From Candidatus Omnitrophota bacterium (GTDB lineage Bacteria; Omnitrophota; Gorgyraeia; Duberdicusellales; 4484-171), in the NCBI GenBank assembly GCA_014728785.1, contig WJKZ01000218.1, forward strand, positions 1 through 6,995: DNA of 6,995 bases. Direction: 5' to 3'. How positions within the stretch are numbered: the stretch's first letter is position 1; each line of letters begins with the position of its first letter. This document shows, piece after piece, positions 1 through 6,008 of the stretch. The translations under genes and the position numbers were made by a program. The notes under the pieces are model-generated. The model was given only the letters and a program-made list of their open reading frames with translations. It had not been told where the DNA came from and searched no databases.

Positions 1-88
1 ATGCTATAAATTTAATAATTTGAAATGGATTCTACACTTATTTTTTGCCTTTCTGAGTCAATCTGTTCGTTTAATCAATGGTTGGTCT

Positions 89-115
89 AAGTGGCGCCTT
101 TACCTCCGCCAGCTT
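89..115 (+). other. Possible stem-loop in the carA leader
   Basis: Bases 89-96 (AAGTGGCG) can pair with 107-115 (CGCCAGCTT), giving eight pairs with one bulged G at 112 and a 10-base loop. No U-run follows, so it is not an intrinsic terminator. It could be part of an untranslated leader or a chance fold; its function is unknown. Confidence 0.25.
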
Positions 116-159
116 GAGCTGAGGGATTTAACCGCTGCTGGTAAGCATCAAAGTCTTAG

Positions 160-183
160 TTGTCTGAAACCGGTTTGAGGTAA
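160..183. promoter_or_regulatory. Palindrome centred on AAACCGGTTT, possible operator
   Basis: The core AAACCGGTTT at 167-176 is a perfect 10-base palindrome. Going outward, after one G/G mismatch, the arms continue as CT/AG, two G-T pairs and TT/AA, so the near-symmetry spans 24 bases. It lies 25 bases upstream of the carA ATG and ends just before the ribosome site. A dimeric repressor could bind such a site, but it matches no operator I can name (it is not a PurR or ArgR consensus), and short palindromes also occur by chance. Confidence 0.25.
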
Positions 184-189
184 ATTAAC

Positions 190-195
190 AAGGGG
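190..195 (+). promoter_or_regulatory. Ribosome binding site of carA
   Basis: AAGGGG lies 6 bases before the ATG at 202, a standard Shine-Dalgarno spacing. A second AAGG at 197-200 is too close to the start to serve. The site supports the ATG at 202, as does the protein alignment with known CarA N-termini. Confidence 0.75.
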
Positions 196-201
196 CAAGG
201 T

Positions 202-1299
202 ATGCCTTCAAAAAAATTGAAAGCAAGGATAGCGCTGGAAGACGGTTTTGTTCTAAAAGGATTTTCCTTTGGAGCCTGCGGTACTTCCACCGGAGAGGTG
301 GTGTTTAATACCAGTATGGCAGGTTACCAGGAAGTTCTCACCGATCCCTCTTACAAGGGCCAGATTGTCACCATGACCTACCCCCTGATAGGTAACTACG
401 GGGTGAACTCTCAGGATTCAGAATCCGCAAAGCCCCATCTGGAAGGTTTTGTGGTAAAGGAGTGCAGCCGGATTCCCAGCAATTGGCGCAGTACAAAAAG
501 CCTCCCGGATTATCTAAAAGAAAATAATATAATAGGTATAGAGGGCGTAGATACAAGAGCTTTAACTAGGCACATAAGATTAAAAGGCTCCATGAAGGCT
601 GTGATATCTACAGAGGAGGCAAAAGATGGAGAACTGGTAAGAAAAGCCAGAGATTCACAAAGCATTATCGGCAGGGATCTGGTTAAAGAGGTTACTTGCA
701 GGCTCCCTTTTCACTGGAACGATTCAGGGAAATTCAACGTAACGGTTATAGATTGCGGAGTAAAATTTAACATCTTAAGAAAGCTCAGCGAAAATAAGTG
801 CAGGGTTTTCATAGTGCCGGCTGATTTTAGCGCGAAGAAGATTCTTGATACCAAACCTGACGGCATTTTGATTTCTAACGGCCCCGGGGACCCCGAAGGC
901 GTGCCTTATCTGGTAGAGACAGTAAAACAAATACTGAGAAAGGCGCCTCTCTTCGGAATTTGTTTCGGCAACCAGATAATAGGCCTGGCTATGGGAGGAA
1001 AAACCTATAAACTAAAATTTGGCCACCACGGCGGTAATCATCCGGTTAAAGATTTGCGTAGCGGTTCCATTGCCATCACGACTCAAAATCACAATTTTTG
1101 CCTGGACATGGAGTCTCTTGATACAACTAAATTTGAGGCCACTCACGTCAATCTGAATGACGGGACGCTGGAGGGTATTTCGCATAAGGAAATTCCGGTG
1201 TTTTCGGTACAGTTTCATCCAGAATCCGGACCCGGGCCCCACGATGCACATTACCTGTTTTCTGATTTTATAAAAGTCATGGAAAAGTATAAAGATTAA
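202..1299 (+). CDS. carA: Carbamoyl-phosphate synthase, small (glutaminase) subunit
   Basis: CarA hydrolyses glutamine and passes the ammonia through a tunnel to CarB, which makes carbamoyl phosphate for pyrimidine and arginine synthesis in the cytoplasm. Residues about 7-135 form the CPSase small-chain domain (GEVVFNTSMAGYQE, YPLIGNYGVN). Residues about 180-362 form a class I glutamine amidotransferase. The catalytic triad is visible as Cys254 (GICFGNQ), His339 and Glu341 (QFHPES); NGPGDP is at 226-231 and the KFGHHGGNHPV segment is intact. The length of 365 residues matches the family (about 364 in B. subtilis, 382 in E. coli). The ATG at 202 is the only plausible start because in-frame stops lie just upstream. 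One deviation: the usual GHQ after the nucleophile is GNQ (Asn257). The TAA is followed by a 102-base spacer before carB, its partner subunit. Confidence 0.97.
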   Translation: MPSKKLKARIALEDGFVLKGFSFGACGTSTGEVVFNTSMAGYQEVLTDPSYKGQIVTMTYPLIGNYGVNSQDSESAKPHLEGFVVKECSRIPSNWRSTKSLPDYLKENNIIGIEGVDTRALTRHIRLKGSMKAVISTEEAKDGELVRKARDSQSIIGRDLVKEVTCRLPFHWNDSGKFNVTVIDCGVKFNILRKLSENKCRVFIVPADFSAKKILDTKPDGILISNGPGDPEGVPYLVETVKQILRKAPLFGICFGNQIIGLAMGGKTYKLKFGHHGGNHPVKDLRSGSIAITTQNHNFCLDMESLDTTKFEATHVNLNDGTLEGISHKEIPVFSVQFHPESGPGPHDAHYLFSDFIKVMEKYKD

Positions 1300-1401
1300 C
1301 AAGGAGTAAAAAATTCAATCAAAAATCAATAACTGCAGACTTTTTGGTTTTAGAATTGGCTGCCGTAGTTTTTAGTGTTGTTTAACCTTTCTTAACTGTT
1401 T
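1300..1401 (+). other. carA-carB spacer with possible stem-loop
   Basis: This is the only sizeable gap inside the cluster. It starts with an AAGGAG ribosome site that has no ATG, GTG or TTG at a usable distance. Bases 1331-1338 (AACTGCAG) can pair with 1360-1363 (CTGC) and 1367-1370 (AGTT), leaving CGT bulged and a 21-base loop; a run of five T residues (1369-1373) ends the structure. This is too weak to call a terminator. No tRNA, riboswitch or credible small gene is seen. A 20-codon frame from an ATT at 1313 to the TAG at 1373 exists but encodes nothing recognisable. Confidence 0.5.
1301..1306 (+). promoter_or_regulatory. Orphan Shine-Dalgarno (AAGGAG) after carA stop
   Basis: AAGGAG begins 2 bases after the carA TAA and is the strongest ribosome-binding sequence in the window. 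The next ATG is carB's, 95 bases further on, too far for direct use without RNA folding. It resembles the ribosome site before carA over a longer stretch (ATTAACAAGGAG versus ATTAACAAGGGG). It may be a relic of a shorter carA-carB junction, or it may serve carB through folding. Confidence 0.4.
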
Positions 1402-4400
1402 ATGCCTAAACGTACGGATATAAATAAAATTTTAATTATAGGTTCGGGTCCTATCGTAATAAGCCAGGCCTGTGAATTTGATTATTCGGGCGCTCAGGCC
1501 TGTAAAGCTTTAAAAGAGGAAGGGTATAAAGTGGTCCTTGTTAATTCTAATCCCGCCACCATAATGACCGACCCGGAGATGGCTGATGCTACCTATATAG
1601 AGCCTATCACCGCAGAAGTCGTAGAAAAAATAATAGAGAAGGAAAAGCCCGACGCTTTGCTTCCTACCCTGGGAGGGCAAACCGGCCTTAATACGGCAAT
1701 GGAGCTGGTAGAAAAGGGAGTATTGAAAAAGTATAAGGTGGATATGCTCGGCGCAGATTATGAAACTATCAAAAAAGCCGAAGATAGAGAGTATTTTAAA
1801 AAGGCTATGGTCGAAATAGGCTTGGATTTACCGCGGAGCAGGCTTGCTTATAATATGCATGATGCCTCAAGGGCTTTAAAAGATATAGAGTTGCCTCTCA
1901 TAATAAGGCCCAGTTTTACTTTAGGGGGTACCGGAGGAGATATAGCCCGGACTGAAGAGGAATTCTTCAGAATGGCCGAAGTAGGTCTTAAGAATAGTAT
2001 GATAAGCGAGATATTGATAGAAGAATCTATTGTCGGCTGGAAAGAATTTGAGCTGGAAGTGATGAGGGATAAAAAGGACAATGTGGTAATAGTCTGTTCG
2101 ATTGAGAACTTTGATCCTATGGGGATTCATACCGGTGATTCCCTGACTGTAGCTCCTGCCCAGACGCTTACCGATTTAGAATACCAGGCGATGAGAGATG
2201 CAGCTTTAGCCATAATAAGAAAGATAGGAGTTGAGACCGGAGGTTCCAATATCCAGTTTGCCGTTGATCCCAGAAACGGAAGAATGGTGGTGATAGAGAT
2301 GAATCCGCGGGTCTCAAGAAGTTCGGCTTTGGCTTCCAAGGCTACGGGTTTTCCCATAGCCAAGTTTGCTGCAAAACTCGCGGTGGGATTTACTCTTGAT
2401 GAGATAAACAACGATATTACCTTAAAGACACCGGCCTCTTTTGAGCCCGCAATTGATTATTGTGTGGTTAAGATACCCCGCTTTACTTTTGAGAAGTTTC
2501 CCGAAGCCAAAGATATTCTGGGAATTTCCATGAAGTCGGTAGGGGAGACTATGGCTATAGGCAGGACTTTTAAAGAAGCATTACAAAAAGGTTTAAGAGG
2601 TCTTGAGGTAGGGCATAGCGGCTTAGACAATAAACTGGATTTTTCCGGCATACCCGATGAAAAGATTAAGTTGAGATTAAACCAGCCTAATGCATCGCGG
2701 ATTTTTTACATAAAATATGCTTTACAGAGAGGGTATTCTATTGAAGAGATTAACAGGATCACTCACATAGACCCCTGGTTTCTCGATAATATAAAACAGA
2801 TAGTGGAGTTTGAGCAGGAGCTGTCTTCTTTCAGGGTAAAAGAGGCAGAGGGTCTATGTATACCTCCGGAAATTTTAAAGCTTGCCAAACAATATGGTTT
2901 TAGTGATTTTCAGCTTTCTCAATTAACGGGGGTAGAAGAAGAGGAGTTCAGAAGGTACCGCAAAAAATCAGAAGTAGAAGCTACTTTTAAGCTGGTAGAC
3001 ACATGCGCCGCAGAGTTTGAGGCCTATACTCCTTATTACTACTCTACTTACGAAGAAGAAGACGAGAGCCGTGTCGGCGAAAGAGAGAAAATAATGATCC
3101 TCGGCGGTGGTCCTAACCGTATAGGCCAGGGTATTGAGTTTGATTACTGTTGCTGCCACGCTTCTTTTGCCTTAAAAGAGATGGGTTATGAAACTATCAT
3201 GGTCAACTCTAACCCCGAAACAGTATCTACGGATTATGATACATCCGATAAGCTATATTTTGAACCTCTTACTTTAGAAGATGTGATGAATATTATCGAC
3301 AGAGAAAAACCCTCGGGTGTGATAGTCCAGTTCGGCGGCCAGACTCCTTTGAATTTAGCCAAGCAGCTAAAAAATCTGGGAGCTCCTATAATCGGCACCA
3401 GCGTAGAATCTATAGAACGGGCAGAAGATAGAGATGAGTTTGCCAAAATGATAAAAAAACTCGGTTTGCGGCAGCCGGAAAACGGTTCTGCTTATTCAAC
3501 CCAGGAGGCTTTGGGTGAGGCAGACAGGATTGGCTATCCTGTCCTGGTCCGGCCTTCGTTTGTGTTAGGCGGAAGAGCTATGCGTATAGTTTACGATAAA
3601 GAAAGCTTGCTCGAATTTATCGATGAAGCAAGGGGGGTATCGCCACGGCATCCTGTCTTGATAGATAAGTTTTTAGAAGGAGCAATCGAGGTGGATGTTG
3701 ACGCTGTTTCTGATGGTTCCGAAACCGTAATCGGCGGTATAATGGAGCACGTTGAAGAAGCCGGTATTCATTCCGGCGATTCGGCTTGCGTTATACCTCC
3801 TCATACGCTGGATGAGGCGCTGATTAATAAGTTCAGAGAGCACACTCTGACTATTTCCCGGGAGTTAGAGGTTAAAGGACTCATTAATATACAATTTGCG
3901 GTTAAAGACGGAACCGTTTATGTGCTGGAGGTAAATCCCCGTGCCTCACGTACTGTTCCCTTTGTCAGCAAAGCGACCGGAGTTGCTTTAGCCAAACTGG
4001 CTGCTCAGGTTATGGCAGGAAAGACCCTTAAAGAGTTAGGCTTCAGGCAGGAGGAGAAGATTAACCATGTGGCAGTTAAAGAGTCTGTTTTGCCGTTTTC
4101 GCGTTTTTCCGGCGTAGATATAATACTGGGGCCCGAAATGAAATCCACAGGGGAAGTAATGGGCATAGATACTTCTTTTGGTCTGGCGTTTTACAAGTCT
4201 CAGCTGGCTGCCGGTTCGGGGCTGCCGTGCGAGGGAATCATATTTATAAGTGTTAAAGATGAGGACAAAAAAGAGATAATTTCCGTTGCCGAAAGACTTA
4301 ATATTATGGGTTTCAGTATTTGCAGCACAGAAGGCACTCACAAGGCTTTAACTTCAAATAAAATACCCGCGATGCTGGTGGGTAAAATAGGAGAAGGGAA

Positions 4401-4629
4401 TATAGAAATTTTGGATTTAATAAAGAAAGGAGAAATTAAACTTATAATCAATACTCCTTCCGGGAAAAGCGGCCAGCTGGATATGAAGTCTATGCGCAGC
4501 AGAGCCGTTATGCAGGGAATCCCCTGCATAACCACTATCCAGGGGGCCATGGCTGCAGTTAACGGACTGGAAGCTATGGTAAGAAAAAGTATAGAGGTTA
4601 GGTCTATTCAGGAATATATAAAGTATTAA
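1402..4629 (+). CDS. carB: Carbamoyl-phosphate synthase, large (ATP-dependent) subunit
   Basis: CarB makes carbamoyl phosphate from bicarbonate, two ATP and the ammonia supplied by CarA. The 1075 residues match the bacterial single-chain form (1073 in E. coli), and key residues align almost without gaps. The first synthetase half has [17 protein letters not shown] near the N-terminus, Arg129, Arg169, Glu299 and Asn301 of ATP-grasp domain 1. A helical oligomerisation region covers about 400-555. The second half starts near 563 with [10 protein letters not shown], with Arg717, Glu843 and Asn845 of ATP-grasp domain 2. The C-terminal MGS-like allosteric domain covers about 944-1075. It keeps counterparts of E. 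coli UMP/IMP-site residues (Lys956, Thr976, Thr979, Lys995, Asn1017), although the E. coli Thr1017 position is Pro1019, so nucleotide control is likely. The N-terminus MPKRTDI matches E. coli CarB and fixes the ATG at 1402; an in-frame TAA at 1393 rules out a longer form. No Shine-Dalgarno precedes it. No frameshift is seen. Confidence 0.98.
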   Translation: MPKRTDINKILIIGSGPIVISQACEFDYSGAQACKALKEEGYKVVLVNSNPATIMTDPEMADATYIEPITAEVVEKIIEKEKPDALLPTLGGQTGLNTAMELVEKGVLKKYKVDMLGADYETIKKAEDREYFKKAMVEIGLDLPRSRLAYNMHDASRALKDIELPLIIRPSFTLGGTGGDIARTEEEFFRMAEVGLKNSMISEILIEESIVGWKEFELEVMRDKKDNVVIVCSIENFDPMGIHTGDSLTVAPAQTLTDLEYQAMRDAALAIIRKIGVETGGSNIQFAVDPRNGRMVVIEMNPRVSRSSALASKATGFPIAKFAAKLAVGFTLDEINNDITLKTPASFEPAIDYCVVKIPRFTFEKFPEAKDILGISMKSVGETMAIGRTFKEALQKGLRGLEVGHSGLDNKLDFSGIPDEKIKLRLNQPNASRIFYIKYALQRGYSIEEINRITHIDPWFLDNIKQIVEFEQELSSFRVKEAEGLCIPPEILKLAKQYGFSDFQLSQLTGVEEEEFRRYRKKSEVEATFKLVDTCAAEFEAYTPYYYSTYEEEDESRVGEREKIMILGGGPNRIGQGIEFDYCCCHASFALKEMGYETIMVNSNPETVSTDYDTSDKLYFEPLTLEDVMNIIDREKPSGVIVQFGGQTPLNLAKQLKNLGAPIIGTSVESIERAEDRDEFAKMIKKLGLRQPENGSAYSTQEALGEADRIGYPVLVRPSFVLGGRAMRIVYDKESLLEFIDEARGVSPRHPVLIDKFLEGAIEVDVDAVSDGSETVIGGIMEHVEEAGIHSGDSACVIPPHTLDEALINKFREHTLTISRELEVKGLINIQFAVKDGTVYVLEVNPRASRTVPFVSKATGVALAKLAAQVMAGKTLKELGFRQEEKINHVAVKESVLPFSRFSGVDIILGPEMKSTGEVMGIDTSFGLAFYKSQLAAGSGLPCEGIIFISVKDEDKKEIISVAERLNIMGFSICSTEGTHKALTSNKIPAMLVGKIGEGNIEILDLIKKGEIKLIINTPSGKSGQLDMKSMRSRAVMQGIPCITTIQGAMAAVNGLEAMVRKSIEVRSIQEYIKY

Positions 4630-4630
4630 T

Positions 4631-6004
4631 ATGTGCGGAATATTCGGTATAACTTTCCATAAAGAGGCAGCCAGATTAACTTATTTAGGTCTTTATGCCC
4701 TTCAGCACCGGGGAGAAGAAAGTGCAGGCATAGCTGTCTATAATAAAAAAGGAGTCCTTTTTCATAAAGGTATGGGGCTGGCAGGCGATGTTTTTAACGA
4801 GGAATCTATCGGGTCCCTGAAAGGCGAAATAGCCATAGGCCATGTCCGTTACTCTACTACGGGTTCGACCCACTCCAGAAATATCCAGCCTTTTTTGGCC
4901 AGACATAAAAAAGGCAATATTGCCATAGCTCACAACGGTAATTTAACAAATACTGCCTATCTTCATAATATGATGGAGGAGAAAGGTTCCATATTTCAAA
5001 CTACCATGGATTCAGAGATAATAACTCACCTGATAGCCGCAAACCCCATTAAAGATTTTAAGCATAGTGTCGTCACCGCCCTGATGCAGCTCAGAGGAGC
5101 TTATTCTCTTATCCTGATGCTGAATGATTTGTTGGTAGGAGCAAGAGATCCCTTCGGCTTCAGGCCTCTTTGCCTGGGGAAGTTAGATAATTCCTATGTA
5201 TTGGCAAGTGAAACCTGTGCCCTGGATTTAATACAGGCCGAATATATAAGAGATGTGGAACCCGGAGAGGTGATTTTTATAAAAAAGGATAAAATTGATT
5301 CCATAAAACCCTTTTTCGGCAAAAATCATGCTTTATGTATTTTTGAATATGTGTATTTTTCAAGGCCCGACAGCAATATCTTTGGAGAAAATGTCTACCT
5401 TACCCGTAAAAATTTAGGGAGACAGCTGGCCCGGGAGTATTCTTTGGATTGCGATCTGGTTATGCCTATACCCGATTCAGGGAGTTACGCGGCCTTAGGT
5501 TTTGCGCAGGAAGCAGGCATACCTTATGAGGCGGGCATGATACGGAATCATTATGTCGGACGTACCTTTATTCAGCCTTCCCAGTTTATAAGAGATTTCC
5601 GGGTCAAGGTTAAGCTAAATCCGGTATCCGAGGTATTAAAAGGGAAAAGAATAATGGTTATCGAAGATTCTATAGTAAGAGGTACCACCTGCAGGGCAAG
5701 GGTTGAAACCTTAAGAGACGCAGGGGCTAAAGAAATACATATGGGAGTCAGCTGCCCTCCCATAACATCGCCCTGTTTTTACGGAATAGATTTTCCTACC
5801 AGAAAAGAGCTGATTGCTCACAACAGGAGCATTGAACAGATAAGAGATTTTATAGGTCTGGACAGCCTTCATTATTTAAGCCTGGAAGGCATGCTTTCGG
5901 CCATGCCTTTGTCCGGCAAAGAGTTTTGTACAGCGTGTTTCAGCGGAAAGTATCCCGATAAAGTGCCGAGAAGATTTTCCAAGAAAGTTTTAGAAAGGAA
6001 ATAG
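4631..6004 (+). CDS. purF: Amidophosphoribosyltransferase, Fe-S type without propeptide
   Basis: PurF catalyses the committed step of purine synthesis: PRPP plus glutamine gives phosphoribosylamine. The N-terminal class II (Ntn) glutaminase, about 2-230, shows the nucleophile Cys2 (MCGIFGI), Arg73 (RYSTTG), Asn102-Gly103 (HNGN) and Asp127. The phosphoribosyltransferase domain follows, with the PRPP loop VIEDSIVRGTT at 343-353; the first acidic residue is Glu where most PurF have Asp. Cys236 (ALCIFEY), Cys382 (PCFYG), Cys433 and Cys436 (CTAC) match the four [4Fe-4S] ligands of B. subtilis PurF. Length is 457 (476 in B. subtilis, 505 in E. coli). Unlike B. subtilis there is no propeptide: an in-frame TAA at 4619-4621 leaves only three non-start codons before the ATG. 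The start is 1 base after the carB stop with no ribosome site, which suggests translational coupling. AMP/GMP feedback is expected from the family. Confidence 0.97.
   Translation: MCGIFGITFHKEAARLTYLGLYALQHRGEESAGIAVYNKKGVLFHKGMGLAGDVFNEESIGSLKGEIAIGHVRYSTTGSTHSRNIQPFLARHKKGNIAIAHNGNLTNTAYLHNMMEEKGSIFQTTMDSEIITHLIAANPIKDFKHSVVTALMQLRGAYSLILMLNDLLVGARDPFGFRPLCLGKLDNSYVLASETCALDLIQAEYIRDVEPGEVIFIKKDKIDSIKPFFGKNHALCIFEYVYFSRPDSNIFGENVYLTRKNLGRQLAREYSLDCDLVMPIPDSGSYAALGFAQEAGIPYEAGMIRNHYVGRTFIQPSQFIRDFRVKVKLNPVSEVLKGKRIMVIEDSIVRGTTCRARVETLRDAGAKEIHMGVSCPPITSPCFYGIDFPTRKELIAHNRSIEQIRDFIGLDSLHYLSLEGMLSAMPLSGKEFCTACFSGKYPDKVPRRFSKKVLERK
5993..5999 (+). promoter_or_regulatory. Ribosome binding site of glmS, inside the end of purF
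   Basis: GAAAGGA lies within the last codons of purF and ends 9 bases before the glmS ATG at 6009. It supports that start and means glmS translation is initiated from within the purF coding end. Confidence 0.65.
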
Positions 6005-6008
6005 ATTT

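Larger units (their letters stand above)
1..201. other. Leader region upstream of carA, no recognisable gene
   Basis: No gene is recognised here. The + strand frame starting at base 2 stays open from the left edge to a TGA at 176-178 (58 codons). It has no ATG, three tryptophans, and a CGN-rich arginine usage unlike the AGA/AGG-rich genes downstream, so it is more likely chance than the end of an upstream gene. The carA frame itself is closed by stops at 7-9, 88-90, 115-117 and 142-144, so carA cannot begin here. The stretch contains a possible stem-loop (89-115), a palindrome (167-176) and the carA ribosome site. I found no convincing -35/-10 pair, no PyrR-binding element and no riboswitch fold. 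The promoter may lie to the left of the window. Confidence 0.6.

Noticed and set aside
2..178. A 58-codon + strand open frame running in from the left edge, which could be the end of an upstream gene.
   Set aside because: It shows no recognisable family motif, its arginine and tryptophan usage is unlike the genes here, and a stop-free run of this length is not rare among six frames.
1..201. A PyrR attenuator, purine riboswitch or arginine operator in front of carA.
   Set aside because: No PyrR-binding loop consensus, terminator/antiterminator pair, purine riboswitch core or ARG box could be recognised.
1012..1302. A 96-residue reading frame on the - strand opposite carA.
   Set aside because: It lies almost wholly antisense to the catalytic part of carA, has no family resemblance, and is a shadow of conserved coding sequence.
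1313..1375. A 20-codon leader peptide starting at ATT 6 bases after AAGGAG.
   Set aside because: ATT is a very rare start codon, and the peptide is short with no run of regulatory codons such as Arg.
4036..4341. A 101-residue reading frame on the - strand opposite carB.
   Set aside because: It is antisense to conserved CarB sequence with no motif or supporting context.
4495..4505. CarB UMP-site change (Pro1019 where E. coli has Thr1017), suggesting loss of nucleotide control.
   Set aside because: The other binding-site counterparts are kept, and I believe Asn-Thr-Pro at this place is frequent in bacterial CarB, so loss of control cannot be claimed.
5990..6008. A glmS ribozyme upstream of glmS.
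   Set aside because: Only 4 bases separate purF and glmS, so the self-cleaving leader known from Gram-positive glmS genes cannot fit without lying inside purF, and no such fold is evident.
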